From: Mesocentrotus franciscanus
Lineage: Eukaryota; Echinodermata; Echinoidea; Camarodonta; Strongylocentrotidae
Assembly: GCA_037976565.1 (NCBI GenBank)
Contig: CP137683.1
Location: 12,307,923-12,371,922 of the forward strand
Length of the DNA stretch: 64,000 nt
Direction: 5' to 3'
Within the stretch, counting starts at the first letter, position 1. Each line of letters begins with the position of its first letter. The notes under the pieces are model-generated. The model ran no database searches and was not told the DNA's origin. It saw only the letters and a program-made list of their open reading frames with translations. Of this stretch, positions 48,050 through 61,137 are shown piece by piece. A program made the position numbers and the translations under genes.

Positions 48050-51000
48050 GGGAGGGGGGACAGGGGTTGTTTGGTAAAATTCTGAATGCAGTATGGAGGG
48101 GAGAGGGTTGGGAAAAAAAGTTTCTTGGTTGAATTCTGAACTTAATGAGGCAAAAACAAGGAAGAACCACAGATACACAAGTTTTTATGTTCATCAATAT
48201 ATAGATATCTATATGTTAATCTGCACAATATATAATTTACAACTCCACATGATGTCGGTAACGAGCATGGAATGAATGATACAAGAAAGATTATCATGGA
48301 AACAAAGTTAGCTGGAAGAATAAGAGAAAAGATCACAAGTCAAAAACACAAGTCCACATAAAATAATTATATAGAATTTCACAAGAGACACAAACCAGGA
48401 AATAAATAACTTTCTCTACCAACTTTCCTACTGACACGAACGCTAAAGACATTTTACATGTATTGGTCTATAGAACTGATGTTTTATAGCTACATACTGC
48501 ATGTATGAAGTACTGTCCTACTGGAAAACTGCTATTAACGCTGTACATACATTGTCCAATATTACGTCCTTATGACACATAACATGTACAAGTACGTGTA
48601 TGTTGTGCATGACTGACCATTTTGTTATTATTGCAATCTTCAATTTTTTATACGACTTGTCGAACAAGCCTTCGTCTAAATACATGTATGATGGGGAGGG
48701 GGTTGTGTGTCCGGATGCTTTTAAGAGAAATCAAGCCGTCACCTTGCCTTGGTATTTATAGAAAAGTATGCATCAATTAGCACTAACCTTCATAAATATT
48801 TGTCTTTTATAATATTGTCTAATATATTAAGTCTTAAAAGATTTATAAAATAAAATTTCTTTGTATCACCACACAACTTCTGGGTATACGCGTACCATGA
48901 TTTTGGTAATGTAGAAACTATAATAGCTTGATTCAACTAAGAGGTAAACATATACAATAAATATAAAATTCACTTCCACTTACTGTAAACTCTATTTCTC
49001 TCTGTAATTGTTCTCTACAACTCGTTAATTGGATAACTCTTGAAAATTTGCGATGAGATTTAGCAGCCATTGCAGAATGTCCTAGCTTGAACAGAAATGT
49101 TCACATGGATGCAGCCTCATACAAAAAAATATGTGGCGGTTATTACTTCATCTAATTCCAGTAATAACTATATGAAAATTCACTCACGGAACAAAAACAT
49201 GAACAATTAATTGAAAGAATAAATCTCACTTACAAAAATTCTATTTCACAAAATGTCACTCATTTGAAATCAGTGTGCATTTATGTTCAGACTTATTTTC
49301 ATGAACCGCTATCAAATTTTATATCCCTTATTTGACAAAAAATTCCAATATAATGAGATTAACTATTTCATTCACCTCATCAGATATGGGCAAGCCTTTA
49401 GTTGCATTGTTACATGCAGTCATTTCTTTCTACTGTACCTCCAGTATTTAATTCATTTTGTAAGTAAAATATTGATTATGTTACTATGGTGCTTTAGTTT
49501 TAGAGGTGGTTTATCACATTATGTATTGACAAAGCTTTAAACAAATATTTCAAACATACATATACCATACGGCATACAAAACAAGTATTTACTCAATGAA
49601 TACAATCTGCACTTCTATTAATCAGATCAATAATATACCTCATAGTACATGTCTAGTAAAAGTAAATGTTGTAAAAGAAAACAAATTGTGACTCTGCGAT
49701 TTAAAATACCATGTACCTAAATGTATCCTAAGAATATATCACTGAAAACTGAAAATATAGAATTAATTCAGCAAAACAGTTTAGCACAAACCTGATTAAA
49801 GTTCCTTTTTTTCTCCAAAGTATTTGTTGTCCTTCACTGTTCATTTCGTTAACAGCTTTATGAATGTTTGTACTACTGTAGGCCTACACTGTCTTTGGCA
49901 TAAACTAAATGTCAATAAATAAATACACAACTACATTTACATTTTACTACTACTCATTGTACTGCATCAATTATATAGGCCTATATTGCAAAGGAATAAA
50001 AAATGAAATGAAATGAAATGGGTCACAAATCACAAATAAAACACTGGCCTCTTGTCTCATCATTTCATCCATTATTGTAGAACATAATTGCCTTACATGT
50101 ATTTATGTGTATTTTTGGGGTAACAGTTGTCCAAACAACATTTTTTTAATCATTTATTTTCTTCATTTGTACAGTCAATAGAATATAAATGATGTCCTGT
50201 ATTGCAAATGTGAGCATGTGTACATTTCAGACACATATGTGTACATACATGCAAAGCTAAATTTTCAAATATAAGACAAGATTAATGTAATGCAAAACAA
50301 AAACATTCATATTACTGATCTGGAAATATCTCATCTTATTTCCAATATTGCCAATGGTTGATTTAAATATTAGTAATCCTTCTTCCTGTAAAACATAATA
50401 TATTCTGAATTTATTTGACCATAAATTGCAACAAGGGCTGCTTTTAAAACTTCTACACATGAGTACTGGTTGTGCTTCTAAAAATGACACATTGTCCAAG
50501 TTCAAGTGTACCCATCACCTAAAAACATAATTTTTCTACAGCTAGAATGTATAAAATCAAAAAAACATCACCCAGCACTCTATGGGCTATTAGATAAGGA
50601 GTACCGGTATGAAGAAAATAAAAAATAACATTAAAACTGCACACACAAAACTCAACTTGGCCTTGGCCTTGGGTTCCATGCGAGCCTTATTCTATGAGAG
50701 CGTAAATGGGTGTTGAGTAGTCTACTCACAAGCCACTATATATTCAAACTTGCAAAATCTCTTTACAGAAGTATTATTTAAAGCTCATATTTTTTTTACT
50801 GTGGTATAGCGACATGGCACTACTAACATACAGAACAAAATATCTCTCTGTGATTGGTACACTTTACTTTCTCTCATACTGCACATTCCAATGCTTAAGA
50901 AATAATACACATGTTCTTTAGAGTTTCAAACTTTTGGATTCAACTCACGTTTAAATGCCTACTTGAGCACAGATCTACATACATGTACCTTTTCACATGT

Positions 51001-51970
51001 AATTCTTTTCTAGTAGGAAGATAAAAAATGCAATTTCACCACAAAAAATACAAATCTACATTTCAATACATAATTAGTCGCATGCATAGAATAAAAACAC
51101 CCTATTTCAAAGTAAAATTTACAACGCATATACCACATGTAGCACACAACATCATAATTAATAATGGGCTGTATCAAAAAGCATTTACTAAAGTAGTTAC
51201 AATTGATAACGATATAAATAACAATCAGGATATACTAATAATAAAGAACAAACATCCACTCAGGGCGCTCAAGATTCGATCCTAGTCTCACAATTATCAA
51301 TACTCCAGTCATTACATAATAATAATGGGCAAGTCACAGATATTTGATAATTTGCCGTTCCATACGTTACCAACAATATAGCAAAGTAAACTTAAAAGAA
51401 TATCATTACTGTCATGTTCCTTGTTATTTGGTCTGATTCAAACTCTATACTGGCCGGGCTTTCAACAGAATCATCGGGTATGCTCAAAAACTTTGATGTT
51501 TTCTGTGATGTTGGCACAAATATCTTAGACTTGCTCTAATAAAAGTAATTGTTACACTACTACATTGCACTGGAAATATTCTGGAGTGGCATATGTACCG
51601 GTAGTTTAATGTCTCGTACAAGGATATCCCAGTTCGTGGCCACTGTATACCCAGATTGTACAAGGTTAAAGCATCCTTATACAGACTACTTTTCTTGAGC
51701 AAATCCCTATCATTTGAAGACAAGTTTTTGCAACATAGTGTGTTTTAAGTATTTTTTTCTTCATTAAGTATGTTTTTATCATTTTCATACAAGTACTTAT
51801 AATGACCTCATAATCTGAGCTTATATTTCAGTCAATGTTTCTGCTGTCTGCAAAATATGTGACATCAGTTAACAATGGACAGCTCACAACTACTAGGCAA
51901 AAAATGCAAGTTAAAGAATAATCTACTACTTGTACATACATATACCTTTCCATGTACATGTATAGCAAGC
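48050..51970. other. Intergenic, nothing recognised
   Basis: AT-rich sequence with many tacatgta words, a short aaatg pentamer run near 50000 and no exon, RNA gene or long ORF. Confidence 0.45.
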
Positions 51971-51973
51971 TCA

Positions 51974-52487
51974 ATTAAAGATACTATGTCCCTTTTGCAG
52001 CCAACATCAAATTCTGTAGAACTTTGCAGGAATTATGAATATGTCATGTATGTCCTATCGGTAAAATTTAAACGTAAGCCATGTCCTAGTATTCAAATTA
52101 TGCAAGGAAACCCGTTTACTCTCTATACAATGACTGACATTTTTTTTTCTTTAGTAATAACATACATAAAATGAGCTGTAACAGGTACATGAGCATTTGT
52201 CTACATCAATAACCCACTACTTGTAATGGCCAAAATTAAACTGATTGAATCTTTGTGCAGCACAAACCGTATGACCATTCGGTAAAAGGGTCTGAAAATC
52301 AGACTATTACTAAGATGATTGCAATCACCTAAGTTGATTCGACAACTAATAGTCGTTATTTTCCCACTAAATACCATTTTCAAGTCCTTTCATTTTGAGG
52401 GAAGTTCTAAATTATTGTCTTTCCAATGCCGTTGGAATTTAACCTTTTCATTTTTGGGGCCTGCAAATGGGACATAGTACCTTTAAA
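51974..52487. repeat. ~514 bp terminal-inverted-repeat element, copy 2 (opposite orientation)
   Basis: The left end is attaaagatactatgtccct and the right end is ctgcaaatgggacatagtac then ctttaaat. Over its length it is the reverse complement of 23339-23878 with moderate divergence (shared: actaatagtcgttatttt, acttgtaatggccaaaatta). Confidence 0.8.
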
Positions 52488-52853
52488 TCCATGACAAGTA
52501 AACCGGACATCGTTTCTCACAATCCACACTATTGCTATGATATTGATAGGAGCTGAATCTAAACGCGGTGTGATATTATCTTGTTTTGTTATCTCCTTCT
52601 GATCACATTCATTGAATCAGGATACAGGAAATACAAATTCCATTTATATTCCAAATTTTGAAAAGCTATCCATAGTTTCTATCATTCCTATCTTCAAGAA
52701 TAATATTGAATTAATATGAATAACAGTATTTTTTCAGAATGTGCATGTATACATGAATAATATAAACTTTCAATTCAAGCTCTGTTCAGGTCAGTATTCA
52801 CTTGCACTAGTGGTATACCCAACAGAACTGCATCTTCACAAAGTTACTTGTTT

Positions 52854-52859
52854 TTTATT
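52854..52859 (-). terminator. Candidate polyadenylation signal of the SLC38A11-like gene
   Basis: TTTATT on the plus strand is AATAAA on the minus strand. It is the first such hexamer below the stop codon at 53422 that I found, giving a 3' UTR of about 560 nt. Confidence 0.35.
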
Positions 52860-53421
52860 CTTCTGCATGTTTCCCCCCAATCTTGATGTGAAATAAACTT
52901 CATGATTATGATTTGGTTCAAGGACTCGATTAATAGATCAATCCTAAACTATATTTTCAAGAGGAACTCCTTGTATACTGGGATTTGCTTTCATAGTGGT
53001 TTCAGAATTCAGATATCTGCCGTGTGCCATTGATTCTCCATGACAAAAAATTACTTTTTGTCCATGATATGGCTCCATTTGGAGTTATTATAAAAAACAA
53101 AAGAAAATGCATTTAATACACAAGGGTGCTAAATGCCTTTATCAATAGACGTTAAAAGCCTGAAAATGCCCATAATTTCCTGCAGATTTCTTTCTTACAG
53201 GAACTTTTTGGTCCAGGGGTTTATCTTGTGGCTAATGTATTGAAATACAAGTCTCCTCTAATTCTGTTTCATTGTCCAATATAGGGGTTGCAAATGGCCA
53301 GCACCTCCTCAAAAAACAAAGCATTTGATTTGTAGGAATGCACTGTCCAGGAATACAACCATGTACACTGATAAAAGCTAATGTAAATTTTCAAAAACAC
53401 AAACACAGCTACTACACACAA

Positions 53422-56400
53422 CTACGACTGCCCAGTTAGGAGCGGGGAGAGCGGTTGGTGGCTGGCTGGAAGAGACATGGCCGATGCATTGACGACGTCA
53501 GAGGCGTAGCAGTAAGCGAAGCCCTCGCTCTGGGTACAGGTGGTGAGATTACGATCGATGATCATGGTGACGATGCCGGAGATGATGATGACAACTCCCA
53601 GGAGAGAGATGAGGAGTGAGGGAAGTTTGTCTCGGCCGTAGATGGAGCCCTCCGCCACTCGTAGGTAGCACAACGATGGAATGCAGATGAGAGGTACGGC
53701 ACAGATCACCCCCTATACAAGATGCAGGAAATGGAATATGACAAAGTGTAGCACTCACACACCTCAATATACATATAATTTTTTTTCATATAAATCCTGT
53801 ATTACTTTCAAACAACCCCTGAATGAAACAAATCTATTCCTTCCTCAATTAGAATGAAAATTTTCAGTACAGAGCAAAAAGGACCTACAGGCAGAGAGAT
53901 AATATCACAGAGTTGCCAATTTGTACAACTTGAGAATATCATAACTTTCATTGTTTCAACTGGGTTCTGTTCAAACTTTCACAAAACTGTCTCCGTCATT
54001 TTTCTGTTTTTCTTAAAACCGACTACACTTAATATGGACTTCCCCTTTAAGTCAGAGTTAATTCAGATAGCTTTCGAGAATATGGGTCTTTGTGGGCTGT
54101 GGGCTTCAGAGAGGAATAGTTTCTTACATTGACAGCGAGGACCAGTCCAAGGCAGGATGTGCTCATGGAGACACCAAGAACAAGACCGACGATGATGAGG
54201 GTGAGAATAAGATGCCTCTGAAGTGGTTGTGGTGAATCTACCCATCCATGACGGACCATGACGTTCTCTATTACCTGTGGGTTGAATGGGAATCTTGTGT
54301 TAAAGGATGAATATTAACTGTAGGAATACACTGTGTAGTCATCATCATCACCTGCATCAATCATCATCATCAGATCATCATCATAAATATTATCCTCCCC
54401 CTCATCATCATCAGCAGCAGATATATCAAGACTATCATAGTCTCTCCTCCATGTCGTCTTCCTCCTCATCATTATCACTATCATTACAATCATCACAACC
54501 ATCACCATGGTCATCACTTTCATCATTATCATCATCATCATCCTCACATTATCATCATATCATGGTAATCATAATTGTCATCATCACCACCACCATCAAT
54601 ATCATTTTCACCACCAGCATTATCACCACCACCATCATCAAGGCCATCATCACCACCACCACCATTATCATCACCACCACCATCATCGCCACCACCATCC
54701 TCATCACCACCACCAGTAGTGTACGCAGGATTTTTTTGAGGGGGGAAGGTTTAAAATTTAACAAGTGAAACGCTCTCGGCGGTCTCGCCTGCATTACGCA
54801 ATTCGGCATTACGCAATTCGATATGATGAAAAATTGAGGTTGGGACATTATTTTTATATGCAGGGTGGCCCATTTGCAGACCCCCGAAAATGAAATCCTC
54901 TGAATATAATAAGCAATTTGAAGTGAATATTGATTATGAATCATCAGAATAATTATTTACTGTATCATAAGAATACAATATAATGAGATTTAGTGTATGG
55001 GTAAGACTATAAATGTTTCAATGCTTGTCAGTAATTTACAAATAAAGTTATCCAATAAACTTTTTAAGAAAAGAGGATTTTTCAGCTTTTTGTGTAAAAA
55101 CAATTGGAAGGTAGAGCCCATCTACATCACATCACGTCTCAGTAGCATAATGAGAACATTATTATGAGATATACTCCAATATATATTATCGAAACATCAA
55201 TATTGTCACCTAGCTGTAACTGATCATGTACATACTAGGCCTGGGATCGAATACTAAAATTACTATTAGAATATTCATGGGAAAGTACTCGAATGATTCG
55301 AATATTTACTTTCATGAAATATGAACAAATAACAACAATTTATTTATTAATTCTCATATTAAATTTTGAGAACATAATCCAAGTCTACTGACCTAAAATG
55401 ACCTTTGACCTTGACTTTGTGACCTGGAATTTGTGTCACATGATTTGTGATACTTGATAGCCCTTGGGTACAAGTTTCATGGAATTTGAACAAACACTTT
55501 TGAAATTATGCTAAAATGTCAAAATCTTGATGTTGATGCCACAACAAAGTCTAAGTTTCCAGACCTGAAATGACATTTGACCTTTACTTTGTCACCTAAA
55601 AGACTAATAACATGATTGGTGATACTTGATAACCCTTATGTTCAAGTTTCATGGAATAGGAATGTATACTTTCAAAATTATGATAACAATTTAAAAAATC
55701 TTAGCCTGATGCCACAACATAGTTAAGTTTGTTGACCTGAAATGACCTTTGACCTTGACCTAGTGGGCTGAAATTCTACTCACATGATTGGGGATACTTG
55801 ATAACCCTTTAGTCTAAGTTTCATTGAATAAGAACTTATACTTTCAAAATTATATTACAAATTCAAAAACTTAACCTCAGGTTAAGTTTTTGATGATGAT
55901 GCCACAACATAGTCTAAGTTTGTTGACCTGAAATGACCTTTGACCTTGACTTTGTGACCTGAAATTTTCCTCACATGATTGGGGATACTTGATAACCCTT
56001 TAGTCCAAGTTTCATTTAATAGGACCTTATACTCTCAAAATTATATTAACAATTCAAAAACTTAACCTTAGGTTAAGTTTTGATGTTGACGCCACCGCCG
56101 TCGCCACCGCCACCACCAGAAAAGCGGCGCCTATGTCTCGCTTTTTGCTACGCAGGCGAGACAAAAATCGGGGGGGTAAGCGTTTTTTGCCCCAGAAATT
56201 GAAAAATGACGTCGTCAGATATTTCCTTCAGTGGCTTGGGGGGGGAACACTTTCCTTTTTTTTTTGTTACAAAATTACAAAAATTTGAGGGGTTTAACCC
56301 CAACCCCCTGCGTACGCGCCTGACCACCACCATCATCTCCATCATGATACCTCAATAACGGCAAATCCTATAACCCCAATATCTAATTCTGAAGAAGGAG

Positions 56401-59400
56401 AAAATCTTCTCATCAGAGTTTTTGACTTACTTCTCTGCACACAAAACATTCCAGTGGGAAGGTGCACATGATGGTAATAGCAAATAACACCCTTGCAATG
56501 TTCACCAGGACATCATTGTAGCAGTAGTTCTCCAGTAAGTCACCTGGCAACATGAAAATGCAACAAAATGAATCACAAATTGAATCTTAAACTTCTGTAG
56601 AAGTGTCGTAGTCGATTGATTTAAGGTAGAGGTGCACTGATTTTAAATATTTATATAATATGTATCATTGCGTAAGGGAAGGTTTGATCGAACAAGGTTT
56701 GCTTGGAAACATTCTGAGTAACGATTATTATCAATTTTAAAATGGTAAAAAACCACAATCATCAACATCACGTGCCAGGTCTGTTACACACATCGGTAGT
56801 CATGGCCCTCCATTTCTGTCAGTTATATGCTATTCTTAGAAAGCTGGTATTGCTGATTCCATTTTTGGTTGCCCATTTGTTCAGGCTTTGTAGATATGTG
56901 AGGCGTTGCCTTCCCCTGCTTCTCTTTCCAGCAATTTTTCCCCTTGAATATTGCTTTTTTCCAGATTATCCTTTAGGTATATTTGACCAATAAATTGCAT
57001 TTGCCTCATCCTTATTGTGTTGATGAGTGAATGTTTTACTCTCGCTTTTCTGAACACTTCTTCATTTGTTATCTTTTCTGTCTATGATATATTCATAATC
57101 CTCCTCATGTACCAGACCTCTATAGCCTCTAATCTTCTTTCAAGCGCTTTGTTCATTGTCCGACACTCAATGGAGAAGTACTGACCAGAAATATGACTTT
57201 AAGACACATATTTTGGTTTTCATAGTAATGTTCTTATTTTTCATTACAGATGTCATCTTATTAAACCCATTGCCTACTGGAACCGGACGGTCCCTGTATT
57301 AAGCCTATGGGAACTAGAAAATTCAGCAGTCAACAGGTTAAATGTATATCATATGAATACCGGTATTTGTAAAAGATTTGTAACGCACACCTGTACATTT
57401 TTGGTATACTCACCCTGCGTATGACCGGTGAACGTTACGTAACCACATATCCCAACGACGGCACACATGATGAAAGCACCGAAGACTGATATGTGTGTGA
57501 CCTTGGCCCATCTGCTGCTGGTGGCTTGCTCCAAGGAGTCGTAAACCAGGAAGGAATTGTGCTGACAGATAAATGCTACAGGATGAGACAAAGAAAAACA
57601 AGAAACGAATGAGTAGACCCTGAGCAACCTGAATATATACCTACAAATTGTGTATCTGAACAGGTTGGTTTTCTAAACAGATCATTAACAAGTAAATCAA
57701 ACAATTTTGTTCTCTAGGTGTAACATATATTTCACAAGGTATTTTGACATTTGTACAAATGGCAAATATTCACAAATAAGTATTACTTGATGCATATTTT
57801 TCTTAAAGTCTGGTGGGAAAATGTTTTGTTACCAGAAGTATCTGGACATCCAGGCCCTGTCTATTAGAGTTGCGTTAACTAATAATTTGCACCTGATACA
57901 AATCGTAACTCTGTGCTAAAGAGATATGGTATGCCATTGAAATCAATTGCAAATTAATTGTAATCAATCGCAGCTCTTTAATATCAGACAGGGCCCTGGA
58001 CATATAACACCCATTCAAAAGTGTCGACTTTCCCTTGACTACGTACATGTACATGTACATCCATTAAAGATAGTTTGTCCCTTTTGCAGACCTAAAAACC
58101 TGAAGTTTCATGAATCCAGTGGTATATTGAAGAGGTCTGTTATTAGGAATCTCACACCAAATGAACTGGCTTTCAACAAATAAATTTTGAATGTTTAATT
58201 CCACATGTTTATTTTCAACACTGAAAAAATATTTGTATGTAATTCAAAATGAATTTGACCATTATATCTGTTTATTTGGGCATAGCTCCTTCTGCGGTAA
58301 TAGAAAAACAGCAATAGATTTTCATTTCTTACAAAGAAGTTTCAGAACCTATGACTGTAAAATTTCACACACGATATCTGCAGGATATATTGTAAAACTT
58401 GCCAAGCTTCATGCAGTTTGCACTGATACAATGTATATGTTTATCATCTCGTCATTATGATTTTTTAAATTGCAATGTAGCAGAAAGTTCATATATCATA
58501 TTAGAAAGAACAAAAGAGTACAAGCTTAGAACAATTTAAAGGAGTAATAAAAATTAATAAAAGGGCACTTCACTGTAAGCCCTTCGCAATGTAAATGTAT
58601 TCAACAGAGAAAAGGAGTGAAAATATGTGCTTGATCTATGGCCTTTGGTTCAAATGCAAATTTGAACAACTTTTACGTTCAAATACACTTTATCCATTCT
58701 AAGATCCAAACAAACTGCACTGCTTGAGCAGCTTATGCAAATAGATTTTTCACATGGGATGTGAGATATGCAATATTTTGTACCATGACAAGGGGACATA
58801 CAAAGAATTGACAATAAAGGGTCTCTGTTTCACAGAGGTGTTGTAGCACCTAATGATCACTCCAAACTAGTATATTGTATTTTAAATAGCAAATATAACT
58901 TCTTGAAAAGAATTTATAAAAAATTAACTTTTTTATTGGTTAGTGATTGGTTGAGGTCTAGCAGATGGGTCATCAAAATAGGAACCATACATGGGTTTAA
59001 ATCCCTGCCATGGCACTACTGTCCTTTAAAAAGACATTAGTTATCATTCTAATTATCATCATAATCATCATCATCATAGTCATCATAGTTGTCATCATCA
59101 TCATCATCATCCTCATCACCACCATCCCCACCATCATCATCACCATCATTATAATCATCATCCTCATTATCAACATCCCCATCATCATAATCATCATTAC
59201 CATAATCACCATAATCATCATTATCACTATTATCATCATCATCATCCCCATTTTTATCACCATTTTCATCACCATCATCATTATCATCATCATTTTTAAA
59301 ACCAAATTCATCACCATCATCATTATCATTTTCAAAACCATTTTCATCATCACCATCATCATTATCACTATTGTCATTCATCATTCATCACCATCATCAT

Positions 59401-61094
59401 CGTCATCGTCATCGTCATCATCATCATCTTGATATCCACTTACCAAACATGATGATGCCTATGCTTTCAAAGAAAGTAGATTTGCCAAAGACCCAAGGAT
59501 TTTCTGTGTGTGGTCTGTGTATGACAAAATGGAAGAAACAAAATAACAGAAATACGATTCCAAAGACTTTCGAAACAAACAAAAAATCAACCTTTATAAG
59601 GCAATTTCAATAAGGCCTAAAAAAAAAAAAAAAAGATGTTGTATTGCCCTTTAGGTGCCAAAACATGGGTCGGTCGGTCGGAAATCTTCTTTTTTTTTTT
59701 TACTTTTTTTTTTAGTGCCTTCAAAATGTGTCATGAATAAAGTGTTGTGAGCCTTTCCGTAGAAAACTCGAAACAGGGACCGTCGCCCAAAAAATTCAAA
59801 ACCGAGAACGTCGCCCAAATCTCCCTGGTTTCTAGCTGGTGCAATGCATGGTATATAAACGTACACAAGGCCGGGGTCTACTTGCATGTTTACGCTAGCA
59901 GGATTTTGAAACTAGGGCAGAAAACGAGTGAGAATTTGGGAATGATTTGATGATTTTATGCATTTATATCCCATTTAAACAAACAAAATACATACTTTTT
60001 TATTCATCATTTTTAAACGACCGTAGATTTTAAGATTTTTGGGTCGGTCGCAAAGGGCAATACATCTTTTTTTTTTAGGCCTAACCTCGTGCATCACTTT
60101 TTCAAATGTGTGGACACTACATGTACATTGATATGTTACATAATCTGAACATGATTTCCACAGGCAATATATAACAGGGCCTTGAAAGTGGCCTGAATTT
60201 GGTTACTTGAAAATCTGTGTGACCATATTCAGAATGTTTTTAACATGTATACATTAAGGTACTACCAGTACTTGAAAAATAAACGTTGAAAATTCAATCC
60301 AAACAGGTTACAGGAAGCAAGATACATTTACATGATTTTAGAAAAAATTGCACAGAATTTCTCTTTAATTTGCATCATATCATCATACATATCAAATCCC
60401 TGTTTTAATATCTCTTAGTGGAAATCATCCAGATCATTACTAATTTTTTTATCCACTGAATGTCAATCATTTTTCATTCATATTTTCAAGGATTTCCTCA
60501 CAATACTTTCTTTAACACAGACACACCTCTAGAAAGAGGGGCACGTTATATTTTGAATATTTCTTCATCCGGGGGAAAGAGCATAAGCAGCTACAAAATG
60601 TAAATACACTGCACCAAGAGTAAGCAATAAGAAAAATTCAAGTGATATAACCTTTATATCAAGTTTCTGTACACTAAATTTCTTTGGCAATATGAGCACT
60701 TAAGACTACAACAAAATATTTTTGTTTCCTTCTGAAGTTGCCTTTTTTTAGGGGAGGGGCATAGCCCTTTGCTCCCCCTCCTCCACTGGAACTGTCTTAG
60801 GCTATTGGTGTTAAGGAAATGAGATTAAAAATCTGTACTCACACATGCATTGTTGACAATCTAACGATGACAATGATCATTATAAATATGAGTAATACCA
60901 GTGATAATACAGCAGCCTGCAAAATAGAATAAAGACAATAGATATTGAGGAAGAGATAGAGGGATAGTTGGCAAGTACATGTACACAGGCATACATATAG
61001 AGAAAGAAAGGCAGAGACAGACAGAGACAGACAGAGAGAGAGAGAAATAGAGAGAGATAGAGAGATAGAGAGAAACAGAGATAGACACAGAGAC

Positions 61095-61137
<43 letters not shown>

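Larger units (their letters stand above)
54719..56320. mobile_element. Outer inverted-repeat element, ~1.6 kb, inserted in the CAC tract
   Basis: The left tip gtgtacgcagg (54719-54729) is followed by a T run and gagggggg. The right tip is ccccctgcgtacgcgcc (56304-56320) preceded by gaggggtttaacccc; inverted, it reads ggcgcgtacgcaggg. Flanking ccaccacc sequence resumes right after it. It has no transposase ORF, so it is non-autonomous. Confidence 0.65.

Noticed and set aside
47616..48197. 193-codon Thr/Pro/His ORF and its plus-strand Val/Gly counterpart
   Set aside because: Products of the (GGT)n tract.
59651..59887. 78-codon minus-strand ORF
   Set aside because: Entirely inside the inverted-repeat element at 59614-60082, Lys-run from the A/T tract, no recognisable domain.
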